Part shown: positions 51,416-59,400 of the stretch, piece by piece | Position numbering within the stretch: the first letter of the stretch is position 1 | Layout: the number at the start of each line of letters is the position of its first letter | NCBI GenBank assembly: GCA_948524275.1 | Contig: CAOSLI010000004.1 | Span: 75,082 to 139,081, forward strand | Direction: 5' to 3' | From: an uncultured Clostridia bacterium | Lineage (GTDB): Bacteria > Bacillota > Clostridia > TANB77 > CAG-508 | DNA length: 64,000 nt | Notes under the pieces: generated by a model | Seen by the model: the letters and a program-made list of their open reading frames with translations, nothing else | What the model was told of the DNA's origin: nothing | The model's database searches: none | Program-made: the position numbers and the translations under genes

Positions 51416-51451
51416 AAAAACTCTAAATTTTGTCAAAAATTTAGAGTTTTT
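51416..51451. terminator. Bidirectional terminator between tracrRNA and the Fic gene
   Basis: Perfect 16-base arms AAAAACTCTAAATTTT and AAAATTTAGAGTTTTT lie around a short loop, with T-runs on both strands. Confidence 0.75.
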
Positions 51452-51485
51452 GTCGAATAATAATATATTTATGTATTGCCGAACG

Positions 51486-51533
51486 ACAAAAAGCCATAAT
51501 ATCTACTATTTATATAGTTAGATATTATGGCTT
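51486..51533 (-). terminator. Terminator of the XRE-Fic gene
   Basis: A 14-base stem AAGCCATAATATCT (51491-51504) / AGATATTATGGCTT (51520-51533) is followed on the minus strand by TTTTTG. Confidence 0.85.
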
Positions 51534-51540
51534 CTTTATA

Positions 51541-52473
51541 CTATCTTAAATAATATTCTATCATTTTAATATATTGATCTTGTGCATTTAAACATGTATC
51601 AGTTAAATATCCTTTTTCACTTTTGTATTCTTTCAATCCTCTATAATAAAATAATTTATCTGCATCTTGTATAATAAAAGGAATAATATTGTTTTTTAAA
51701 CATTCCTTAAACATAATAATTCTTCCTATTCTACCATTACCATCTTGAAATGCATGTATACTCTCAAATTTATAATGAAATTCAATTATTTCTTTTATAG
51801 TAATTTGTTTAAGTGAATTATACCAATCCATTAGTTTTGACATTTCTTTTTCAACATTATTTGGCGATGTTGTTTTAATACCACTTCCTATTGTATTAGC
51901 TCTTTGTTTATATTCTCCAACATTAAACCATTCTACTCTACTGTCTGAGGTACCATCTTTTAAAATCTTATGAAATTCTTTTATTATCTTTTCAGTTAAC
52001 TTTTTATCTGCCACATTTAACATATAATCAACTAATTTAAAGTGATTAGATGTTTCTAATATATCATCTACTTTTGCAATTGTATCACCTTCAAATAAAA
52101 TAGTATTTGTTTCAAAAATATATCTTGTTTGATCTTCTGTTAATGTACTTCCTTCAATATGATTTGTATTATATGCAAATGAAACCTGAGTTTGATGATA
52201 TAAATTTCCTTTTAATTTCATTTCTTTTTGTTCTCTAAGTATGTCTAATACATTTATTTTTGAAATATCAAATTTATCTTCTTCGTCATTTAATAATTCA
52301 TCAATTGATATTTTAAACAATTCAGCTAATCTTTTTATTGATTCAATACTAGGCTCTAATGCACCTGATTCATACTTTGATATAGTTGCAGAACTAACAT
52401 TTAATATATTTGCAATATCACTTTGTGTCATTTTTTTGTTTTCTCTATATAATTTAATTTTATCACCTAACAT
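51541..52473 (-). CDS. Fic-domain AMPylase-like protein with N-terminal XRE HTH
   Basis: A 310-residue protein. Residues 1-62 are an XRE helix-turn-helix (MTQSDIANILNVSSATISKY). Then a Fic domain with the inhibitory helix motif TNHIEG (about 106) and the catalytic loop HAFQDGNGRIGR (about 237), all key residues intact. Fic enzymes usually transfer AMP to target proteins; the intramolecular inhibitory motif keeps such enzymes off until needed. The HTH suggests self-regulation. It lies beside the CRISPR locus as a separate unit. Confidence 0.88.
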   Translation of the reverse strand: MLGDKIKLYRENKKMTQSDIANILNVSSATISKYESGALEPSIESIKRLAELFKISIDELLNDEEDKFDISKINVLDILREQKEMKLKGNLYHQTQVSFAYNTNHIEGSTLTEDQTRYIFETNTILFEGDTIAKVDDILETSNHFKLVDYMLNVADKKLTEKIIKEFHKILKDGTSDSRVEWFNVGEYKQRANTIGSGIKTTSPNNVEKEMSKLMDWYNSLKQITIKEIIEFHYKFESIHAFQDGNGRIGRIIMFKECLKNNIIPFIIQDADKLFYYRGLKEYKSEKGYLTDTCLNAQDQYIKMIEYYLR

Positions 52474-52605
52474 AATAAAAACTCTCCTTTTTAGATTATA
52501 CTAATATTATATCATATTATTTCCAAAAAAGAAAGTTTTATTTGATTTTAGATAAATTATTTCTTTTTAAGAATGTTTATGTAATTATTTTTTATGATTA
52601 TAAAA

Positions 52606-52848
52606 TTACTCATTTACTTGCCATTCACCATTTTTCTTGCCATTTTTTCTTTTAATTAAACCTTTTTTCTTCATTTCTGCCATATAAGTTTTTACTGTTC
52701 TCAAAGATTTATTAATTTGTTTTGCTATTTCTTCTTGAGTTGTTGCTGAATTAGTTTTTAATATGTTGATAATTGCCTGTTCTTCTACAGTGTAATTATT
52801 GCACTTCAAATTGCCATTTTCTGCACTTTGAATATTATCTATATGCAT
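52606..52848 (-). CDS. Winged-helix C-terminal piece of a frameshifted Fic protein
   Basis: Eighty residues with a winged helix: EEQAIINILKTNSATTQEEI and RTVKTYMAEMKKKGLIKRKNG, then a GEWQV wing. In related Fic proteins this domain is fused to the C-terminus of the Fic domain. Shifting one base at an A-run (near 52850) joins NELK of the upstream piece to NRYMHIDNIQ here. It is therefore likely one gene split by a one-base deletion. Confidence 0.7.
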   Translation of the reverse strand: MHIDNIQSAENGNLKCNNYTVEEQAIINILKTNSATTQEEIAKQINKSLRTVKTYMAEMKKKGLIKRKNGKKNGEWQVNE

Positions 52849-53663
52849 ATATCTATTTTTAATTCATTGTTAGTATTTGTAAGTAAGTTATAAAAGAATT
52901 TCTCTAAAAATGAAGTATCTTCAAATACATTTTTTTCAAAATTTTTGTAATTTGCTCTTACTAATGAATTTCTAAAATACCATGAATTATCAGCAAATAC
53001 TTCATCATTTATATTAAATCCAAAAGTCCTTAAATATTTTATTATAAATACTGCTGTTGTTCTTGTATTTCCCTCACAAAATGGATGTACCTGCCATATA
53101 TTTGATGTGAATTTACATATATGTTTTATAGATTCATCTAAGCTTAATCCTTTATATGAAAAGTTTTTCTCTTGGTCAAAATCATATTCTAATGTTTCTT
53201 TTATTGTATCAAATGGTGCATATATTACTGTATCACCATTTAATACCCATTCTTTTTTAGTAAAGTTATAATTTCTATATACTCCTGCTCCATCAAATAC
53301 GTCTTTAAATAATCTTTTATGAATATTTAATAATTCTGTTGGTGAAAAATTAAACGCATTTTCGCTCAATATCTCTGTTATTCTTACTGCTACCTTATCT
53401 GCTTCTTCATTTTCTTTTTCAAAATTTTTTCTACTGCCTTGAACTTCATAATATTCATCTATTCTTGTTTTTACTTCTTCAATATCTATTGTTCCTTCAA
53501 TATGTTCTTTAGCAGTTTTTATTAAGTATTTTGAAGGTTTTAACCCATCTACATCTTGTAAACCTATCGCCGTTTCCCATGTTTTAGTTTTCTCAACTTG
53601 ATTTGGTTCACCTTGTTTAATGTACTCTGATAATTCTAAATTCCAATCTTTTTTATTATTCAT
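52839..53663 (-). CDS. Fic-domain protein (class with HPFxEGNTR), 5' piece of a frameshifted gene
   Basis: A 274-residue piece. The N-terminal part (about 1-60) resembles a substrate-docking or antitoxin-like region. The Fic catalytic loop is HPFCEGNTRTTAVF (about 193), with all key residues. The Fic core is intact; only the wHTH tail is lost by frameshift. It may still be active as an AMP/nucleotide transferase. Its promoter (53686-53714) is preceded by repeats at 53722-53761. Confidence 0.82.
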   Translation of the reverse strand: MNNKKDWNLELSEYIKQGEPNQVEKTKTWETAIGLQDVDGLKPSKYLIKTAKEHIEGTIDIEEVKTRIDEYYEVQGSRKNFEKENEEADKVAVRITEILSENAFNFSPTELLNIHKRLFKDVFDGAGVYRNYNFTKKEWVLNGDTVIYAPFDTIKETLEYDFDQEKNFSYKGLSLDESIKHICKFTSNIWQVHPFCEGNTRTTAVFIIKYLRTFGFNINDEVFADNSWYFRNSLVRANYKNFEKNVFEDTSFLEKFFYNLLTNTNNELKIDICI

Positions 53664-53685
53664 TAGAAATACCTCCTACATATAT

Positions 53686-53714
53686 ATTATATCAATTATT
53701 AGATGTAATATCAA
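53686..53714 (-). promoter_or_regulatory. Promoter of the second Fic gene
   Basis: -35 TTGATA (53709-53714), 17 bases, -10 TATAAT (53686-53691), minus strand. Confidence 0.7.
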
Positions 53715-53721
53715 TATTTAA

Positions 53722-53761
53722 GGTGCAGTTTTTGCACTTTAATATTAAGTGTTGCACTTTA
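53722..53761. promoter_or_regulatory. Direct repeats upstream of the second Fic promoter
   Basis: TTGCACTTTA occurs at 53732-53741 and 53752-53761, exactly 20 bases apart (two helical turns), with a related GGTGCAGTTT at 53722. The spacing suggests cooperative binding of a regulator, perhaps the Fic protein's own wHTH. Confidence 0.5.
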
Positions 53762-54019
53762 TTGAGAAGTGAATGAAGATGATATTCTTAATAAATACTA
53801 TTATTTCATTAAAGAACTTTATTTGCGTTATGCAAATTAGTAAGATAGTGTAAATAACACTTTCTACTGTTAAAGAAAGTATTGCTATGTATAATAAAAG
53901 CATATTTCTAAACATCTTAAACTTATTTATAATAATTTTATGTGATATTTAATTTATATTAATATGAAATATTATAAGAATAAACTTGTATATGGTTCTC
54001 AGCTAGTTATGATGTTTTG
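53762..54019. other. AT-rich intergenic stretch without a recognised gene
   Basis: Between the second Fic gene and the terminator of the HNH/DGQHR gene. I see no reading frame with a ribosome binding site, no tRNA-like fold and no repeat of note. Confidence 0.5.
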
Positions 54020-54061
54020 AAAATAATAAAACTAGCGAAAAATCCATAGTTTTATTATTTT
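54020..54061 (-). terminator. Terminator of the HNH/DGQHR gene
   Basis: Perfect 15-base arms AAAATAATAAAACTA (54020-54034) and TAGTTTTATTATTTT (54047-54061). The minus-strand 3' arm itself ends in a T-rich run. Confidence 0.75.
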
Positions 54062-54063
54062 AT

Positions 54064-54504
54064 CTATTTTTTTATCATTTCCATGTAATTTATTGGTTGA
54101 GCTAATACAGGAACATTTTCTGCTGTGTTTCCTGTATCAAAAATATGTTTCCAAAAATCATAATTAGATTTTCCTGAAAATATTGTACTTGCTAATGCTC
54201 TATCTTTCCATAATGGTAATTGAATAAAATTTTTTATAAAAGTCCTTATATTTTCCCACAGCTGATCTTCAAATGGCTGTTGAAATAAATTCTCCTCATC
54301 AAAGCTCTTTCCTGTATTAATAAAAAAAGCTTTTATAATTTTTTCAATATATTTTAACCAATTTGCTAATATTTCTTCTTTACTAACTCTATATGCCACC
54401 AAGTGATCATCTGTAATATCTTTATCTCTTCCATTTATTAATCTTTGTTCTATTCTATTTACTCCTATATTTACATCATATTTTTTCATATATTTCTTCT
54501 GCAA
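54064..54504 (-). CDS. C-terminal piece of a broken HNH/DGQHR-domain protein
   Basis: A 146-residue piece. Its apparent start is a TTG inside another frame. Removing one A from the A6 run near 54480 joins LAEEIYEK of the preceding piece to YDVNIGVNRIEQRLINGRDK here. Content is helical, with a late PLWKDRALASTIFSGKSNYD segment. It is therefore the end of one larger gene, not an independent protein. Function is that of the whole: see the DGQHR piece. Confidence 0.65.
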   Translation of the reverse strand: MQKKYMKKYDVNIGVNRIEQRLINGRDKDITDDHLVAYRVSKEEILANWLKYIEKIIKAFFINTGKSFDEENLFQQPFEDQLWENIRTFIKNFIQLPLWKDRALASTIFSGKSNYDFWKHIFDTGNTAENVPVLAQPINYMEMIKK

Positions 54505-55153
54505 GTATATTGCATAACTTTATTAATTGATCATGTTCTAATATTCTTGGATTCAATCCTTCCTCTTCTCTATAGTTAATGTTAGTTGATAATATTGTTT
54601 TTGTATTAATAAATAAAGCCAAAAATGTTTTTTCAAAAGTACTATATGATATTGGAAGTTCTTTTCCTCTACCTTCAAAATCAATATAATCTGTTAGTTT
54701 AGAGTTGTGAGTAATTTGATTTTTTATACTATTTACAATGTATTGCTTTATATTTCCACGTTCCCCTTTAAAATGTTCGACAACATCTTTTTCAGAAAAG
54801 CTAAAATCATCAAAAGCTAGTCCATGATCAGATTGATATTGTTCAAGTTTTTCTGTATATAAGGTATTATGTAGTTGCCTAACTATCGATTTATCAAATG
54901 CTATTTGCTTTAATTTGCTTCCAGCATTTGTGTTAGTTTCTATTAACCTATCTATATCAGGATTAAGAAAAATTCTAATCACTAACTTCCTTGCTCCTAA
55001 TAATAACTGAGCAACCGCTTTATGCTGTCCATCAAAAGTTCTTATTTTATCATGATCAATTCTAGCCAAACTCAAATGAAGCTGTGGATTTCCTTTATGA
55101 AATTCTTTTACTAATAATCTTAAACTACTATTTATGCCTCTTGGATTAATCAA
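54476..55153 (-). CDS. DGQHR-domain middle piece of a broken HNH/DGQHR protein
   Basis: A 225-residue piece carrying the DGQHR-type motif FDGQHKAVAQLLLGARKL (about 38-55), followed by NTNAGSKLKQIAFDKSI. DGQHR domains (DndB-like, related to ParB/sulfiredoxin folds) occur in DNA-modification and restriction loci. Reading upstream in its own frame gives FHDGLINPRGINSS, which continues the IPIEY end of the 5' piece, so a small indel near 55155 separates them. Confidence 0.7.
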   Translation of the reverse strand: MINPRGINSSLRLLVKEFHKGNPQLHLSLARIDHDKIRTFDGQHKAVAQLLLGARKLVIRIFLNPDIDRLIETNTNAGSKLKQIAFDKSIVRQLHNTLYTEKLEQYQSDHGLAFDDFSFSEKDVVEHFKGERGNIKQYIVNSIKNQITHNSKLTDYIDFEGRGKELPISYSTFEKTFLALFINTKTILSTNINYREEEGLNPRILEHDQLIKLCNILAEEIYEKI

Positions 55154-55569
55154 CCCATCATGAAAATATATTCTATTGGAATTTCTATAAATGAAGATTT
55201 TTCTCCTGATAATTTATCTTCAAAAATAGTAGATTTATAAATATTATTATCTCCTATATTTGGAAATGAGTATTCTATAACATTCTCATTTACTTTATAT
55301 TTAAAATCATATTTACTCCCATTATAATATTGCAATACATGTTTTAATGAAGTAGTTTCACCATTAGGAGTTTGATTTTTTATATCTTCCAATGTACATA
55401 ATGTTCTAGCTACTCTTAAATCCGCATCTTGTTTTGATTTATTACAACTTTCATGAGTTAACCCAAAATTATTTTCTTCATCCTTTCCATTTTGCTTGTC
55501 AAATAATTTTTTAGTTAAATTTCTATGCTCTTCCTGATTTAAAGAATCTAAGTATTTCGAATTTGACAT
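55150..55569 (-). CDS. N-terminal piece of a broken HNH/DGQHR protein, HNH core apparently deleted
   Basis: Start chosen at ATG 55569 (MSNSKYLDSLNQEEHRNLTK), with AAAGGAG upstream. The segment DEENNFGLTHESCNKSKQDADLRV, seen here as LTHESCNKSK, is the second half of an HNH nuclease. The expected first half (CxxC and the catalytic DH) is missing between QNGK and DEEN, suggesting an internal deletion. It lies 31 bases after the type IIG-like gene in the same direction. Probably inactive as a nuclease. Confidence 0.65.
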   Translation of the reverse strand: MSNSKYLDSLNQEEHRNLTKKLFDKQNGKDEENNFGLTHESCNKSKQDADLRVARTLCTLEDIKNQTPNGETTSLKHVLQYYNGSKYDFKYKVNENVIEYSFPNIGDNNIYKSTIFEDKLSGEKSSFIEIPIEYIFMMG

Positions 55570-55600
55570 ATAAATTCTCCTTTTCTTACTTAATAAATTT

Positions 55601-58600
55601 TTATTTTTCTCCACAAATATCTAAATACAATTTAGTTAATTCTTTTTTTAATTTTTCTACTTCTTCTGTAGTTTCTTTTACTGCCAACTTCGCTAATTCA
55701 GAAATTTTCTTATGTTTATCATTCTTTGAATCATAAAGTGGTATATATAAATTTGATTTATTTAAACTAAATCCATTTGATTTAAAAGTAGTTTGTATAT
55801 ATTCCTGAACTATTTCACTGTTTAAAATACCACAAATATAATGAGCTTCATCTTCTGTAATAAATCTCTTATTTTTATCTTGACTTATAATAATAGTATG
55901 TTTTACACATATAACTTGTTTTTCTTCGTTCCAAGGTGTATTTTGCTTTTTTATTACACTTGCACAAAATTTACTGTTATCCCTTGCAGCAACAATATAA
56001 TCCGCAAAAGTATATGGTCCAATTTTTGATAGTGAATAGAATTCTTTTCCTCTATGCATTTTTTTACTTTTTTCTGACTGACTGTCTATTAAATTTTTAT
56101 GTTCTGCTAAATATACTAAGATTTGTCTGTTGTCTTTTAGCATAATTTCAGATGATATAGGTTCATTGGTATTTTCTTTTGTATACGGTAATATACAATA
56201 TTCATCATTACAATCATACTTAAAATCTTCTATATGAGGACTAGTTACTATAGGATAGATATTTTTAGTAGGGAAATCCCATCCATCTTTAGGTTGATCT
56301 TTAACTTTATATTTTGATAGTGAAAATTCTTTGTTTTTGAATCTATAATTTCCACTATTATTACTTTTTCCATATCCCTTTAACATATAAAGTTGTTGAG
56401 GAGTAAATTCCACACCTGTTCTATATAAATAACTAGTAGGTCCTATTATTCTTGAAAAATCATATTGGTTTGATTTATATGAAAATGAAGTATTATTTTC
56501 ACTTAATTGAACTGCCATATTTTCAGAAAACTCCATGTACTGCTGTGCTTCTTTAAAATTACTTGTACTATTTAAAACAGAATCATTTATTTTCTTATTT
56601 CTGGTTATATTAGTTACTGGTATCCCTTTATGATAATCTACTAATTCTCGTGAAAAATAATATGTCATAAAATCTTGTGTAACGGGCTTATTATCACATC
56701 TGAATGGTCTTAACGGAGCCATCCATCTATCTATCTTTTGTAAATATAGCCTTTCTTTAGTAGCATAGTCTATATAAAAATTTCTAAATCCTTCATATGA
56801 ATCTTGCGACATTATACTATCTGGCATAAGAAATACTAGCATTCCATCTTTCGATAACCAATTAGTTGCCGTCACATTTGAAATAAGTGCACAAATATTC
56901 AATTGAGTTCCACCATATTGCCCTGCACCAGAAAAAATGTGTTTTACATCACATACCTCTTTTATTTTGTTGGCATACATTGCAGGTAAATGCTCCCATT
57001 TAACCCATGGCGGATTTCCAACTATCAAGTCAAAATTAGCTAATCTTGCTATAAGCATAAAATTCGTTGCTATTCTAATCCAAATTCCATCCCAATTATT
57101 TTTATGTAATATTACTAGTTTTTTGGACATTTCTTCTATGTATTTCATTAATTTTTTAGAATTTTTTTCATTTTCACTTAATTTGCTTTTTATAACATTA
57201 TATAGAATCTCACAATCTTCAGTTTTTACACATGCTTGTAATTCGCTCATTATTTGTCCAAAATCAGATAATTTTACATATCTTGCTGGTAAAATGACAT
57301 CAAATGGTTCTTTTAAATTTGAAACAGAATATTTGTAACATTCAATATGATCTATAATTATTTTTTCTGCCAGGATAGCTGAATCTCCAAGATAAACTGG
57401 AATTTCTATGTCATGTAAATTGCCAAATGGTTTTAATGCTAAATAATATCCTACTCTTGCAGATAATACAGATAATGGATTTATATCTATTCCATATACT
57501 CTATCTAATATCTCTTCTTTTAACATCTTTTTCTCTGTTGCACTTAATGATTTAATTTTTCTATTTCCTACAATTTTCTTTATTAATTCCAGCAAAAAAA
57601 TTCCAGATCCACAGCATGGATCTATTGCTTTCCAATTATTCTTATTCTTTATACTAGATATTCCATTTGAAATAACATAATCAGCCAACCACTTAGGAGT
57701 AAAATATTCTCCCATTGAGTGTCTTATAGATTTTGGTATAATACTCATGTACAAATCTTTAAATATATCTATAGGCTCATAATATACATTTAAAGAAAAT
57801 GCTGAATATTGATCTATACATTTTACAATATTCACTATATCACTCCATATTTCATTATTCCATTGATTTTTATCTGAATACCACGAAAAGAAATCTCCTT
57901 CAAGGAAATTTGTTATATTATTACTTTTATATGAATATCCATCTTCCATTTTTTCAAAAAAAGTTTGCAATTCATTTGAGCTTATCATAGATAGATCATA
58001 ATAATTTTTCATCAAATCATTATATTCTAATTTATCTATAACTTTACAAGCTATAAGTTTTACTATAATAGCATATGTTGTCTGTAATGCATAAAGAGCA
58101 TCATACTCAGATTCAGGATTATTTATTGTATCAGAAAAAATTAAAGATAAATCTTTTCTTCTTTTCTCAATATCATTACCTTTTCCATTATCATCAACTG
58201 ATAAATGCATTAAACTCTTCCATTCATTTGATAGCATATTAGTTTTTTCCGTTTTCTGACTTTTTAATGCACTATATAATGTTTGTGCCATTCTCTTAGA
58301 GATTGAATCATACAATGGATTTATTGAAAAATCCTTTAATATATTCTCTGGTACAAATTTCTTAGTATCATTAGCTAAGATTGCTTTAATTATCATATCT
58401 ATATCTTCATTTTCAACGGGAGAAATACTAGTATTATAAACTTCTTCTTCCAAAAATGAAAAATAGCATATTCTAATTCCATCAGTTAGTATTGCATTAT
58501 ATTTTATTTTATCTCTCTTTTCTAATGCTTTTAAATAATCTTTTACTTGCTCTATTGCAGTGGTTTGATCTTTTTCTGACAAAAATTTAGAAAAATGTTT

Positions 58601-58903
58601 ATACTCTATAACTAAGTTGTTCACCACAGCATCTATTCTACCTTTTCCACTACTTCTCTTTTTTAAGCTTCCAAATAAATGATTAATTCCATCCAGTTTT
58701 TGTTCTTTTACAATATTTAATTTTATACCTGTACGAAATTTTATTAAATAGTATAATTCATTTTCAAATATTGACGCTGTAGTTGATTCACTATTTGAGT
58801 TTGCAGATTCTTTCATAATTCTTGTTCTCATATCATCTATGTCTACTAAATATTCCCCACTATCTAACCAATCATTTATATTTTTTGTAAATATATTATC
58901 CAT
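55601..58903 (-). CDS. Type IIG-like restriction/N6-adenine methyltransferase
   Basis: An 1100-residue single-chain restriction-modification enzyme. N-terminus: a PD-(D/E)xK nuclease with GRIDAVVNNLVIEYKHF (D91, E100, K102). Middle: a gamma-class N6-adenine methyltransferase with motif I DPCCGSGIFLLE (about 429) and motif IV NPPW (about 633). C-terminus: a target-recognition-like region. The closest architecture is type IIG (Eco57I/BpuSI-like). ATG 58903 follows GGAGGAG. It is intact and heads a unit with the broken HNH/DGQHR gene. Target site unknown. Confidence 0.83.
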   Translation of the reverse strand: MDNIFTKNINDWLDSGEYLVDIDDMRTRIMKESANSNSESTTASIFENELYYLIKFRTGIKLNIVKEQKLDGINHLFGSLKKRSSGKGRIDAVVNNLVIEYKHFSKFLSEKDQTTAIEQVKDYLKALEKRDKIKYNAILTDGIRICYFSFLEEEVYNTSISPVENEDIDMIIKAILANDTKKFVPENILKDFSINPLYDSISKRMAQTLYSALKSQKTEKTNMLSNEWKSLMHLSVDDNGKGNDIEKRRKDLSLIFSDTINNPESEYDALYALQTTYAIIVKLIACKVIDKLEYNDLMKNYYDLSMISSNELQTFFEKMEDGYSYKSNNITNFLEGDFFSWYSDKNQWNNEIWSDIVNIVKCIDQYSAFSLNVYYEPIDIFKDLYMSIIPKSIRHSMGEYFTPKWLADYVISNGISSIKNKNNWKAIDPCCGSGIFLLELIKKIVGNRKIKSLSATEKKMLKEEILDRVYGIDINPLSVLSARVGYYLALKPFGNLHDIEIPVYLGDSAILAEKIIIDHIECYKYSVSNLKEPFDVILPARYVKLSDFGQIMSELQACVKTEDCEILYNVIKSKLSENEKNSKKLMKYIEEMSKKLVILHKNNWDGIWIRIATNFMLIARLANFDLIVGNPPWVKWEHLPAMYANKIKEVCDVKHIFSGAGQYGGTQLNICALISNVTATNWLSKDGMLVFLMPDSIMSQDSYEGFRNFYIDYATKERLYLQKIDRWMAPLRPFRCDNKPVTQDFMTYYFSRELVDYHKGIPVTNITRNKKINDSVLNSTSNFKEAQQYMEFSENMAVQLSENNTSFSYKSNQYDFSRIIGPTSYLYRTGVEFTPQQLYMLKGYGKSNNSGNYRFKNKEFSLSKYKVKDQPKDGWDFPTKNIYPIVTSPHIEDFKYDCNDEYCILPYTKENTNEPISSEIMLKDNRQILVYLAEHKNLIDSQSEKSKKMHRGKEFYSLSKIGPYTFADYIVAARDNSKFCASVIKKQNTPWNEEKQVICVKHTIIISQDKNKRFITEDEAHYICGILNSEIVQEYIQTTFKSNGFSLNKSNLYIPLYDSKNDKHKKISELAKLAVKETTEEVEKLKKELTKLYLDICGEK

Positions 58904-59004
58904 TACTCCTCCAAATTCGAATATAATACTTCTATGTTATCTTATATCACAAAAAACTTTTTAAAACAACATTTATCGTCAAATTTATTCTATATAAGTT
59001 TTTA

Positions 59005-59029
59005 CAAAAAATAGAAGTATTTCTACTTC
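59005..59029 (-). terminator. Terminator of the nuclease-helicase cassette
   Basis: GAAGTA and TACTTC with a GAAA tetraloop (minus-strand reading) form a hairpin followed by TATTTTTTG. Confidence 0.8.
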
Positions 59030-59033
59030 CATT

Positions 59034-59384
59034 TTATATATATTTATTAATTTCAAATTTTAAAAAATCATCTAATGTGTTAACATATTCCTTAAAATTA
59101 TCATTTACAATAACATTATTATATTCATCAAATGATAAGTTATTTAATTGATTATCATCATCAAATTTATTTATTAAATTATGTGTTAAACCTTTTTTCA
59201 TTAGATTTAATTTTTGTTTATTATTTGTTCCATATACAATATAATTATATTCTTCCTCACTAATAAATTCTAACTTTAGCATCGCCTGTAAAAATCCGTT
59301 AATTTTATAATTTATAAAATCATCTTCTATTTTTAATTTAACTATAGCCAAGTTTATCAATTCTTTATTTGTTTTAGTATCCAA
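59034..59384 (-). CDS. Small helical protein of the nuclease-helicase defence cassette
   Basis: A 116-residue acidic, Asn-rich helical protein that I do not recognise. It lies 16 bases after the helicase gene and just before the terminator, so it is the third gene of the cassette. It may be an accessory or regulatory subunit. No catalytic motif is visible. Confidence 0.65.
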   Translation of the reverse strand: MDTKTNKELINLAIVKLKIEDDFINYKINGFLQAMLKLEFISEEEYNYIVYGTNNKQKLNLMKKGLTHNLINKFDDDNQLNNLSFDEYNNVIVNDNFKEYVNTLDDFLKFEINKYI

Positions 59385-59400
59385 TTTTATATATACTCTG

